Source of the DNA: Rotaria sp. Silwood1
Taxonomy: Eukaryota; Rotifera; Eurotatoria; Philodinida; Philodinidae
Assembly: GCA_905250075.1 (NCBI GenBank)
Contig: CAJNOP010000010.1
Span: forward strand, 2,463,773-2,527,772
Length of the DNA stretch: 64,000 bases
Reading direction: 5' to 3'
The translations under genes and the position numbers were made by a program. The notes beneath the pieces were generated by a model. It saw nothing but the letters and a program-made list of their open reading frames with translations, had not been told where the DNA came from and did no database searches. This document shows positions 37,601 through 48,875 of this stretch, one piece after another; within the stretch, counting starts at the first letter, position 1, and each line of letters opens with the position of its first letter.

Positions 37601-38898
37601 TCAAATAAAAACAAGAGACTAAATAAACACAGCTAGGGTTTACGACGAATTTCGAATTGCTGAGTGGGCTATTTTTAATCCTTGTTTGATAAGTATATCC
37701 AGAAAATATTATGGTATAATACTAAAAAAATTTATTATAGCTTTCCTACTAGTAGTCTCAATATATCCTAAAAATTTCATGTGACTTTGATGTACCTAAC
37801 TTAAAATTAATTTTTAAGAAGAGCTTAATGGATCAGAATCATTGATCGACCGTCGGATTGATAATAGAATTTACAAATATTATAAAAAAATAAGACGCAA
37901 AATAGAATTACTCATTTTAATATGAGGGTAAGAAATTGAATAATATGAATAATCGTATGATACTATTAAATGAATTTCTTTTAGTTTTCATTGAATAGTA
38001 AAATATTCTTAACGAAATTTAATAAAAAAAAAAAAAACAAACTAAGATAAGATGAAAATCTTATTTCTATTTAAGCTTTTACTGCCTGTTGGTCTCCCTA
38101 TTTCCTTTTAATGATTATGAATTCACTCAATCTCATCCAAAATTATCTTCTTATTCGAGTTACATCATCATTATGCTATATGAATTCATTGGCTAATCCA
38201 CTTATTTATTGGCTATTTGCAACAGATTTTTGTTATCGTTGCAGGTAATTAAGAATCTTCTTTCTCTTTTATGTTTTGAATAAAATTCCATTGAATCAGT
38301 TTGAGTTTTTCATTATCTATCTTTTGAGTAAAAGATAATCATCAACTATAACACTTTCCAAGTAAAATACTTCAAAAAATAAATGAACTGTGAATTATTC
38401 TTTCTCATTCGATATTATGATCGAACAATAGTGAAATAACTAAGAATTAAAATACACTCTATATAAAAAATCTTTACCTTTCAAAACATTAACATGATAG
38501 TCTATCATTAAAAATAAAACAGTTCTTAATTCATTAATCAAATATCTTTATGATTTTTTTTATTTTCACAAATTATCATTTATAATAAATTTATAAATTT
38601 TTATTTAATATTTAGACAAAATTGTGGTTGTAATTATTTAACAAGAAGATCATCGGATGGAATAAATGCTGGACGTTGGTCATTAACAGAATCTCGATAT
38701 AGTACTGTTAGTGCAAAAAATCCACATCGTCGTTCAAATGATGATTGTCGTTTACAAAAAAATATTCGTGTATATTCAAATCGTCAATCAAATTATCGTT
38801 TACCACCAGCATCAAATCAATCAAGAACAATTAAACATATTGCCCAACATCGAAGTTCTCAATCATCACTTTTATATGGTTATCAACATCGTACTTAA
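34655..38898 (+). CDS. rhodopsin-class (class A) neuropeptide-type GPCR
   Basis: Eleven exons join in phase to 457 aa: 34655-34810, 34953-35082, 35438-35541, 35931-35953, 36007-36083, 36147-36170, 36234-36346, 36414-36606, 36666-36767, 38076-38244 and 38616-38898. Two exons are only 23 and 24 nt. Features in order: extracellular N-terminus with N-glycosylation sequons (MNKNES), TM1 (FLCIIFVLIVSANISVI), TM2 (NLAYADLFVGIII), the disulfide Cys of TM3 (IGCRLTSFIQ), TM3 end SYVLVCVSIDRLYAI (DRL instead of DRY, Asp147-Arg148), TM5 with proline (LYLVPLIVMTVSYIVI), Ser/Lys-rich loop 3, TM6 with FTACWSPYF, TM7 NSLANPLIYW (NPxxY), and a basic 90-aa tail. CWSPYF and the loop pattern suggest the vasopressin/CCAP/neuropeptide-S/GnRH receptor group. 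The ligand cannot be assigned. Confidence 0.88.
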
Positions 38899-39586
38899 GT
38901 CAAACAAAAAATAAACAAAAAACTAAATCATTCGTAAAAACAATAAATTTTTGTCTCTGTTTTGTGTCATTTCGTACATAAAAAAAAATAATAATGTCGA
39001 TCCGCTATCTTAATTGATTGTCAATCACACACATAACTGCTCTATTGATATTCTATAATGTAACAGATAGAATAAAAAAAGGAGAGTATGTGCCTATTTC
39101 AATGTTTTCCAGAACAGGAAAACACATAGTAAGAGATTCCTTTGTTTAACATGAGACAAAATCATTTCTATCACAACAATATATATCAAAATGAAAAAAT
39201 GATCTTACTTAGAAGCCCTATTATTTTGTAACATGTCAATATATATATATATATATATATATTGTAGTTTCCTTGTTGAGCCAAAGGACCTATCCAATGG
39301 GAATAAATAATAATTGATCTTTGTGGTGCTATGGAGTTTTGTTCCAAGTATTATTTTCTATCATTCTTTTTACATATTGTTTGACATTCGGAGTAATCAA
39401 TCTCTCTCTCTCTCGCATTCGCCCTGATTACAGTGAGAGACAAAAGAGATCGGTTTGTGGTCCCAAGTCATTATTATTAATCTCTTGCTTTCTGACGTTT
39501 GTTGATGTTTCCACACGAACAACTATTGCTTCCGTCATTTATACAATTTTTGTGAACCTTGCAGCTACAATTATCTTTCTAATATA

Positions 39587-39617
<31 letters not shown>

Positions 39618-39653
39618 TGCTTTTTACTAGATTAAATCCACACATATAGAATC
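38899..39653. other. GPCR to TMEM26 spacer with TA arrays
   Basis: A TA microsatellite at 39238-39262 and another at 39591-39617 flank an 88-codon open frame (39321-39587). I do not accept this frame as a gene: it is rich in Leu, Ile, Phe and Ser from a TC/CT repeat and shows no family match. Confidence 0.45.
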
Positions 39654-41066
39654 ATGTCGAAAACCCGAGAAACGTTACGTGAATGTGGTCGTTGGGTATG
39701 TCATTCGTTGGATATATTAAAAGCAATTATAATGAGAGTTATATTTGCACTTCATGCAACTATTGCTATTATACGTATTGTTATAACGAAAGGTGATTAT
39801 TGGTATTTATTAAATATGTGTGGAGTTAATTTTCTTCTTATTGAATTGATTGTTACGATTGTTAAAAGAAAAGGTTTGATTTAATTTTGTTTGGATTTTT
39901 ATTTAAATTTTTAGACGTTTTTATTTTTAGGAAAAGAACCGAAATGGTAAATATTTCATTGATAAGGAAAACAAAAAAATTTAAACAATCTGTTTTTTTA
40001 AAAGGTTTTCACCATGTTTTTTTCTTTATATTTGTACAATGATTCCACCGATATGGTTTCTTGAAATAAATCGAATCAATAGTAAACTTGGTCTCGTACC
40101 ACTTAATCAAACCGAAGGAGCTGAATTAACATTAATGATTGAAAAAGGTATTATTTCAAAAGCTAATCTCAACGAAAAAACGGTATGTTCATTGGATTCT
40201 TTTTTACTATAAGAAGAAAGAACTTTATTTTAAACCGAAAAAAAAAAATTTTTTTATAGGATATGTTCATACGAAAGGTGAGAAAAAGAAACCAGGAATT
40301 TCAGTTAATAATTGCATGATGCATGATAATAAATTTGGTTTTCTATTTTAAAACCAAGAAGCAATCAAGCATCGATGATTTGATTAATTGCTTTCCTTGG
40401 TTATGAATGAATAAACGAGCCATGATTATTCGTCTTCTTTTTTTTTCTTATTAATTAACAGAATGGAAATACATCATTTTGTAATGTACTAAAGAATAAT
40501 AAAAATAGATCAAGTTTTATTGTTCTATATTAAGAGTTTAGAATTTGAATAATGAAATAGCTGGAAAAATGATTTCCGAGTTCGAAGAATGTCAAAAAAA
40601 AATAGATTTATATATTTCCGCTTCTAGATACTTGAAAACAGGCTCTTTTTTTTTATAATGATATTTATCATTTCATATGTGATTAGAATAAAAGAATAGC
40701 AAAACAAAAAAACAAATATAAAATCCAATTTCGAGAGTTCTAGATAAATGAGTTAATAGCAATTTTTTTTGAATAAGCCTGAATGAAAAAAATAGGATAA
40801 AAACTATTTTCCGAAAAACAACAGAAAAGTATATCTTCTTGTATGTAAACCTATACAATCTGGATTACTAATCAATCATACATTCGTATAATTAAAGCTT
40901 TCAGGAAGTTTGTCATATTTCTAACAAACAAGATCGTTATGTAGTTTAAGAAAAGAATTTAGCCGAGACATTCCAGTCTATCACATCAAATGGTATTCAT
41001 ATTTAAGAGCATTAATACTACAATTTTATAGCATCATAATCATTTGTTTTACAATTTCACATTAAT

Positions 41067-41101
<35 letters not shown>

Positions 41102-41871
41102 AATATGATATTTTTTTCACAGAAAATCAAAGTGCATGTGCATGCTATAGACACGTGTCCTTTTCTTGCATGTTTCAGAAATTACTTTCATTATCAATTG
41201 ATGATTGGGTTGTGGCTATTGAAGTAACATTTTTAATAATAATAATAATTGGTCGTTGGATGTTACCAAAAGGAAAAACAAGTCGTTCTGCATTATCTCA
41301 ACTTTTACTTGTTTATTTATCATTAGCATCAGATATGATTGATTTATTATCTATATTTCAAGAAGATAAAGTTATACGCAATAGAGAAATGGTTTATTCA
41401 ACTTTAGCTATTTTTTCATGGTCAACATTGCAATTTACTATTAATCTTGTTGCAACACGTGGAAGAAATTTTCGTCTTGAACCTGATTCATCAAGTCAAG
41501 ATTTCAATCTTGCTTTCAAACAACAATATTTTCGTCGATATGGAAAAAAACCAATACGAACAATATGTCAAAAAATCTGTAATAGTGAACTTCCATCAAT
41601 ATTTATAACTATTTTAATGCAAGATTTACCTTTTCTCATACTTCGTCTGATTGCTGTTATACATTTTGAAGTACAATCATATACAACAATGTTTTTTACT
41701 TGTAAAAATTTTTTAATTTTATTTCTACAATTTTATCGTTTATGGTCTATTTGTATGGAACATATTGGTCATGAAGATCAAAATGATGTCGATAATCTTT
41801 CAGTATCACCAAGAACACAAGCGTTAACAAAACCATTAAATACACAGCTCCTTAAACATGATATTGCATGA
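39654..41871 (+). CDS. TMEM26: TMEM26, isoform A (first terminal exon)
   Basis: Exons 39654-39873, 39931-39946 (16 nt), 40005-40182, 40260-40277 (18 nt) and 41179-41871 join in phase to 374 aa (human TMEM26 is 368). TMEM26 is a poorly understood multi-pass membrane protein, known as a beige-adipocyte surface marker in mammals. Matching blocks are the N-terminal helices (IIMRVIFALHATIAIIRIV, YWYLLNMCGVNFLLIELIV), KWFSPCFFLYICTMIPPIWFLE, IIGRWMLPKGKTSRSALSQLLL, LSLASDMIDLLS, and C-terminal LMQDLPFLILRLIAV plus CKNFLILFLQFYRL. The 16-nt exon is required to keep EPKWFSP in frame. The 18-nt exon (DMFIRK) rests on splice sites alone. Intron 4 is 901 bp. A second, phase-compatible set of terminal exons follows 100 bp downstream. 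Confidence 0.9.
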
Positions 41872-41971
41872 ATTTGGATAGCATGAACAATTTATATTTA
41901 TATTTATATAATTTCTTTTTTTGTATATATGTATATAGTTATCAGTTATGTAAAGTAAATTTTATGTTTAG

Positions 41972-43075
41972 ATCAAAGAATGGGGTGTCGAAGATTCAAT
42001 GATTGTTGAACTTTCGTTTATGTTTATTATTATTCTTGGTCGATGGATTGTACCAAAAGGAAATATTTCTCATAGTGCTTTATCGCAATTATTACTTGTC
42101 TATCTATCACTTGCTTCGGATATTCTTGATTTATTAACATTATTTAATGAACGAGAAATTCAAATAAGTTCACCAATGGTCCATTTAGTCCTCATTGTTT
42201 TTTCTTTATGTATGCTTCAATTTGCACTCAATTTAACAGCAACTCGTGGTCGATCATTTCATGCTGAATTTGATCAAGCAGAAATTGAAATACATCAATC
42301 AGCACCATCCGAACCACCAACACCATTAGTTACAAAGCCTTTACCTCGTCATCGTCAACTTTTATCAAGATTTTTATCACGATCAACATCCTCATCAACA
42401 ACTCGACCATTGACACCAAAAAGAAAAAATCCAACAATGAGCATACAATCACGAACATCCACTGCTCCTGTTATCAGTTCATCAGATACAACTTTTCAAA
42501 ATACAGAAGCAATTAGAGGAAATGAAATGTACTTAAATACAAATCATTTACGTATGAAAATAACTTTGATTTTTGTAGTAAGGTTTTTTAAAATTTATTG
42601 ATTCATATTTTCTATAGCTGATTCACCAACAAGTGTGGATCGATTAACAATCAATCCTTGTCCATCAATAAGTTCGCTTAATTCATTACAATCACCTTTT
42701 TCTAATTCTCCAAGCATCAAAAGAGTCCCACGTAAAAAACCTATTGGTGGTAATGTAAAATTTTTTGTTCTTAAACGATCATCAAAATTTCTTCGTTCTG
42801 AAATGTGGTCTATTCTTGTTACATTATCATTACAAGATGGTCCGTTTTTTGCTGTTCGCCTTATTGCTATCAATGTTTATCATGTGCGATCGTTTTTAAC
42901 ATATTTCTTTACATTTAAAAATTTTCTTATTCTAATTCTTCAAACATATCGTATTGCAGCGATATGTTTTGAAAAAGATGAATATGAACAAGAGTTTCAA
43001 CAAAAAGTTAATAAAATGAAGCATATGAGTATGGCTGCAACACAACTTGGTATACCACTTAATAGAAAAATTTAA
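41972..43075 (+). CDS. TMEM26: TMEM26 second (duplicated) 3'-terminal exon set, isoform B
   Basis: Exons 41972-42551 and 42618-43075 (66-bp intron) encode another complete C-terminal half of TMEM26: IIILGRWIVPKGNISHSALS, LLVYLSLASDILDLLT, then LSLQDGPFFAVRLIAI and FKNFLILILQTYRI. The set starts at a clean 3' splice site (ttatgtttag) in phase 0, exactly the phase of exon 41179-41871. Only 100 bp separate it from the stop of isoform A, leaving no room for its own N-terminal exons. It would therefore be spliced to the shared 144-residue N-terminus as an alternative, giving about 489 aa. It differs by a roughly 120-residue Ser/Thr/Pro-rich loop (PSEPPTPLVTKPLPRHRQ and after) between the third and last conserved blocks. 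If it is not spliced this way it would be a 5'-truncated duplicate. Confidence 0.8.
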
Positions 43076-45012
43076 ATAATAAAAAAATTACGTGTTTTTT
43101 TCTTTTTCGATTTTGTGTGTTTGTGTTCATGTTTGCAAGGCTTTTTCTTTTATATGTTAAAAAGATTATTGATATGCATTTATTCTAAAATGTACTTGAT
43201 TTTGCAATTTATGAATACGTATATCTAACTTTAATAAAGATATTTGCATTCTGTACACAAGAAAGTTTTCACCATTTTTATGAGTCTGTTTAAGTTTATG
43301 AAACAAACGAAATAGGCAACATGATCATATACGTTAGCAATCATATCACATATGACAAAAGAAACCAATGTTTTATCAAAAGATGACTGTATGACATCTC
43401 TTAGTTTGTTTTTGTAATATTTTTGTTTGTGTACATATTATATATCATATTAGTAAAAGACGGTTTGATTTTAAAGAATATTATTTTATCAAAAACAGCT
43501 CTCTGTTTGATCAAAGTTTTTACGCGAGTCTTTCTACATAAGGGTAGTTTCACCAGAAATCTCTCACATTTACGGTAGTCTTTAGCAGCCAAACTGAAAC
43601 TTTCAGCAAAGGAAGACCTCAACGCCCTCAGATCTTTGGTGAAAAAATTCGACAGACTTTCAATTGACATCATAGTTTTTTTTGAGACCATACAATACCA
43701 CCGTTTGGTCTACAATGGACATTTTCGTGATTTTTCATCATTTTAGGGTTTTGACTTTTTTCTATAACTACGAGCCATAATTGAAATTTTATAAATAGAT
43801 ATATAGTACTAAGTTAGTAGACTCTGTACAATATTATATCAACTTATTCATATCATTCATTTATAGATTACTGCAATGCAACATTATACGAAAAATGAAA
43901 AAATAACAAAAATAGGCTATTGTCAAGTGTTCTGTTCGCCACCACAATATAATGACTAGTCACTGATTTTTATCACGTCAAATACATGTATCTAATGTCT
44001 ATCTAATAATACAAGAATGACATGTTTTAAGTGTTTCTATTGATAGGCAAGCTTATACAAATGGGTACCCTATAGTCATCTATAATAAGAAAGTGACATG
44101 TTGTGGTAAAGATTTTTCAAATAAACAGAATTTGGGAGCATAATGGACAATAGTATGGCGAAAAATCATACATATGGTCCTTATAGGTCAAAAGGTGATA
44201 TTTTGTGCTCTCACAAAAAAAATTATGATGCCCATTGACAATCCGTAGGATTTTTCACCAAAGGTCTTAGGGTGTTGAGGTCTTCAATTGCTGAAAGTTT
44301 CAGTTTGACATCTGAAGGTCGCCGTAAATATGGGAGATTTCAGATGGAACCATCCTGACGTAACTGCATGACATCGGTATGACATTACCTTTAAAGAAAA
44401 ATGAATGATATAGTTAGAAAATGATTACTTCAATCATTAACTTCAGAATGTCATATTTAGCTTCGACATTTTTTTGATTCCGACTGACCATTAATAGAAT
44501 GTTCCTCAAGCTTTATGCTACATAATGTGAGCTTCAATCAGATACAACAAAATTATTATGAATCAATCTATTTGAATATATGATTTACGTCAAAAGTTTT
44601 CGTAATAAATCGAAATAATCTAATATCATTGTTATTACAAAATATCAAAGCCCTTTCTTAAAACATACTAACATTGGTTATTCTCTTATGAAATAGCTCA
44701 GTCTGTTTTCAATGTATGTAGTTTCTTTGGAAAGAATGTATTTGCTCATTCTGAATTATAGCGCCATCTTCTCACATCCGTTTGAATCGATTTATTAGAT
44801 GAGCGATAGAAAACACTTATTACTTATGACTTTCTACACACACTATACAGCTTAAAGCGTGTTTAAACAATATGATTTGTGTTTCCACGTAGCAACACCA
44901 ATCAAATTGCTTCATTTAGTTTTAATACTTCGTGTAGCATGTGCATGGTCTATATAGAAACACATAAAAACGTCATGGCCTTTTTCGTTCCTATTTGTTT
45001 AACCTTTCACTA
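43076..45012. other. TMEM26 to ABHD16A spacer
   Basis: A 1.9-kb gene-free region whose centre is a foldback element (about 43541-44358, listed separately). The minus-strand open frame at 43401-43691 lies within one arm of that element and is not considered coding. Nothing else was recognised. Confidence 0.55.
43541..44358. mobile_element. foldback/MITE-like element with ~165-bp inverted arms
   Basis: The left arm (43541-43703) reads as the reverse complement of the right arm (44190-44358). Reverse-complemented, the left arm gives ttcaccaaagatctgagggcgttgaggtcttcctttgctgaaagtttcagtttgg. The right arm has ttcaccaaaggtcttagggtgttgaggtcttcaattgctgaaagtttcagtttga. The match continues through tctca-poly-A-ctatgatgtcaattga versus tctcac-poly-A-ttatgatgcccattga. 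The spacer is about 485 bp with no open frame for a transposase, so this would be a non-autonomous element. I could not define a target-site duplication. Confidence 0.72.
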
Positions 45013-47820
45013 ATGTTGAAAAATCAATTTTTCTTATTTTGGCAATGTATCTTTGGTCCCAAACTTTATCAAACTTATCCACATATACCACCATTACCTA
45101 CTCGACAAGTATATTTGAAATGAAACTTTTTTAAAGAGTCTTTTTATCTATTTTACTCTAGCCTATTCATCTATACATAAGAAATACGGCAGAAACGCTC
45201 AGTGATAATGTTTTTCTTGTTGTAAGATTTTTTTTTTATTAGAATTTGTTTTTTTTTCGAATATATTATAAATATAATTTAGCTTAAAATATTACTTGCA
45301 ACACTTCGAATACTTTGCCCATTATGTATATTGTATTTTTATTATAAAGGATCATTAACATATGAAAATGGTATATCATTTCTACAAATTAGTAGTTGTA
45401 TTGTAATTATACCTATATATTTTATGTTATTACGTGGTTCGTTAAATTATATATATTATAAATGTGTTTAGATCATTTTTGTTTTTGATTAGGAATCAGT
45501 CGTTTTATAAATCCAACTTATAAAATATTTATTAATGAATATTTTCAAGTAAAATATAATCCAACTCAAAAAGCTCGTCAAGTAGTGAAAAAAAAATCAA
45601 ATAAAAAAAAAAGAATCAATTTTTGAAAGTTTTATTTTAGAAACTTTTAGCTAAATATGATTTTTCACTTTCACATTGGAAACCTGATTATATAATACAA
45701 TCATCTACTATTCGTAAATTACCAATGATATCAATATCAGAAGATAATTTAATTAAGAAAACAGAAGTAACATTAATCGAACGCTTATTTCATTATCCAT
45801 CGCTTTTACTTGGTTATATATGTATTAATGTTTTTGGTCGTCGTTTAATGTTTCCTGGTAGTTTACAAATTATTCGTCATATGACAAATCGTGCTTTACT
45901 TGATGGACGAACAAATTTAATTGTTTCTTATCGTGCTAAACGTTATTTATTACGTACAGCTGATGGAAATCATATTGATACAATATTTGTTAATCAATGT
46001 TCAACAGATAATGGTCAAATATTAATTATTACTTGTGAAGGTAATGCAGGTTTTTATGAAGTAGGTTGTATGATGACACCAATCGACGCTGGTTATTCAG
46101 TACTTGGATGGAATAGACCAGGATTTGGTGAGAGTTCGGTGAGTGAAATAGAAAAATATTAAAATTCATTTAAACATATGAATGTTTATCGTTTTGGAAA
46201 AAGACAAGTTACGATTCATAAGTAATCCATATAAAGTTAGAAGCATACTATGAGTTAAAATATCTTGTAACGACGTAGGTCGAAAGTTTCTAGACAAAAT
46301 ATTTGACTAGTTCTTGCATATTTAGATGTGTTGTGCAAGAGTAAGAAGTAGTATATTCGAGTCAGAATATTGTACTCTTTCAGAATATACCAATGTCGCC
46401 TTACTATTAGTAAATCGTAGTATTCATAAGCACTTGCAGTAGCACTTACAAGTTTCAATTCTAGCTATAAGAAATTGTCGAGACTATTTCCTAAACACCT
46501 TCGAATGATTTCTTAGAAAGAATTTCAATTAATCAAGCAAAAATTAGTTTCAGAATATATTTTACTAATATAAAAGTTTCGAAACGGTATCCATCATAAC
46601 AATTTATCTTAGAACTGAAGCTTCTTTGGATTCTGTGGCTGTTACAGACGCATCAACATTATCTCAGTACATCATAAACAACTTGGTTCTATCATTTTTG
46701 ACATTCATATCAATCTTTGTTTCTTTTATCAAAAATAGTATCTTGAAAACTGCATCTTAATCGAACTCTAAAATATTTTAAAAATGATAAAATTCATTTC
46801 AAATTTCATATTTCTTAATTAAATTGTTCCCAAAGATTTTTCTTGACACTGGAATTCGAGTAACTTGATACTATCAACATAATGATAGTTTATAGATTAA
46901 AATTTCATTTCAGTCATTTCTTATTTTATTGATAATACTGATTCATCTTTAGCAGTATTTTTTCTTCAATAAAATTTTCTTGATAATCATAACTACTATT
47001 GTTTGAAGAAATTCAAAACACATTTATGTTCTTAGGGTTATCCAGATACACTCTCAGAAATAAATTCTATTGATGCTGTAATGCGTTATGCGATTGAAGA
47101 ACTTCATTTTTCTGTTAATAATATAGTAATATTTGCTTGGTCCATTGGTGGTTATTCAGCATGTTGGACAGCTGTACATTATCAAGATATTCGTGGTCTT
47201 ATACTTGATGCTATATTTGATGATGTTTTACCTTTAGCACAACGACAAATGCCATCATTTGCATCAAAATTTGTTGAAAAAACTATACGTTATTATCTTG
47301 ATTTAAATAATATTCAATTACTTACATTATATAATGGACCATTTTATCTTATACGTCGCACATACGATGAAATAATGAATTTTATACCTGGTAAATTAGC
47401 AACTAATCGTGCAAATGAAATTTTATTTTCTATTTTACCATATCGTTATCCATTTATCTACAATAATGATGAAACAGTTACACTTTTAAAGCAATATATT
47501 TGTTCAAAAAAAATACAAAAAAAAACTTTATTTGATAAATATTGTTCAGATATAGATATTCTACAAACACTAATCGATCAATATCGACTAGAAAATCCAA
47601 TTGGATCATATCCTTGCAAATTTGGTTTATATTTAAATTTTAAAATAATAAAAATTTGTTTTAACAATTCTTTTTTTTTTTCGTAGGTAAAAATTTTTCA
47701 TTCGATGAACGACAACGTTTTGCCATTTATTTTGTTGATCAATATTTGATTGATTTCGATGCACAACATTGTACATCATTACCACAATGTTATTTTTGTT
47801 TACCTCATCGATGTGTTTGA
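45013..47820 (+). CDS. ABHD16A: ABHD16A (BAT5)-like phosphatidylserine lipase
   Basis: Seven exons join in phase (45013-45108, 45162-45209, 45283-45436, 45493-45581, 45641-46138, 47036-47624, 47687-47820) to 535 aa (human 558). In vertebrates ABHD16A is an ER-membrane lipase that turns phosphatidylserine into lysophosphatidylserine and also has acylglycerol lipase activity. The N-terminus FGPKLYQTYP matches the family; two hydrophobic helices lie in exon 3 (LLATLRILCPLCILYFYY; ISSCIVIIPIYFMLLRG). Then come INPTYKIFI, NYDF-type KYDFSLSHW, GRRLMFPGSLQII, CEGNAGFYEVGCMMTPIDAG, YSVLGWNRPGFGESS, the nucleophile elbow FAWSIGGYSACW (Ser331), LILDAIFDD, LLIRRT-type YLIRRTYDEI (acidic residue) and AQHCTSLP near the end with the expected catalytic His. 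The triad is intact. Intron 5 is 0.9 kb. Confidence 0.95.
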
Positions 47821-48875
47821 TATTTTTTTTTAAATATAATTAATAAAAAAGCAAAATTCCTCTCTGTTGAATACAAATATTAATTCGTTTTTTTTTTCTT
47901 AATAATCATTAAATGAAAATAAGTATTGAATACTTCAAAAATTCTATATTAATTTTGTTGTCAGTTTGTCATGACCATAACCTATTGTAAAGACTTGATT
48001 TTGTTTGGACAAAGCAATAAAAATGATTTTAGCAGATAAAATCCCATAGGAAAGAGTTAATCAAATATTCCAACTAATAATCATGATTCATCACGCACAA
48101 CCCATTTATTAAAGCTATTTTTCCAATAATCTTTGATTAAAAACTTTATCATCTTAGTTACGACACTCTATGTAATCATTAGAAGTTGTTTTATTGATAG
48201 AATTATTCAATTAGATCAAGCAGCGGAAAAATATGTAGTACTTTATCTGTAGAATAAGGTCGGTATAAAATAATTATGATTTGTTCTAGTGTAGGATAGT
48301 AAAAGCATCTTTATGAATATATTAGTTCGACACGGTTATAATGACTTTTGATGTCTTGAGCACTAGCCGATGATCTGTTTTCTAATTCCATTTTAGGACA
48401 TTCGTAATTAGATACTCCATTCTTCCATAAGCTAAATTACTTTTTCCAAATTGTAACCGATGAAGATTGTTCAATTGCTGTTCTTTTAGTTCGAAGAATT
48501 TCATCTTAAATTTGTCAACTACTATCATCACTTTATGTATTTTCTTACCCAAGCAGACAAACATTTTCAAAAGCGCGTTTAAACGCATAAAAAGGGCTTA
48601 AAATCCATAAAAAGTGAACGTGTTTGACTCACAATCACAGTTCCCGACTGTCAGCGAAAATCGACCACTTTTTGCCNNNNNNNNNNNNNNNNNNNNNNNN
48701 NNNNNNNNNNNNNNNNNNNNNNNNNNNNNNNNNNNNNNNNNNNNNNNNNNNNNNNNNNNNNNNNNNNNNNNNNNNNTGATATATTTGAAAGACTGTTTCA
48801 AGTAAAAAAAAAACAAAATTTTTTTTTTTTTTTTTTTTTGGTAAATATATTTTTATTCGATGTTTTTTTTTTTAG
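47821..48875. other. ABHD16A to PLC spacer with assembly gap
   Basis: Sequence up to 48676 shows no exon. A run of exactly 100 N occupies 48677-48776, the usual placeholder for a gap of unknown size. Directly after it is poly-T and then the first readable PLC exon. The missing 5' exons of the PLC gene (PH domain and first EF hands) may therefore lie in the gap. Confidence 0.7.
48677..48776. other. assembly gap (100 N)
   Basis: One hundred consecutive N bases. A round length like this normally marks a scaffold join of unknown size. Confidence 0.99.

Noticed and set aside
39321..39587. 88-codon hydrophobic open frame between two TA arrays
   Set aside because: Low complexity, no family resemblance, and no splice-compatible neighbour.
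43401..43691. 96-codon minus-strand open frame
   Set aside because: It overlaps one arm of an inverted-repeat element and is not maintained in the other arm, so it is probably noncoding.
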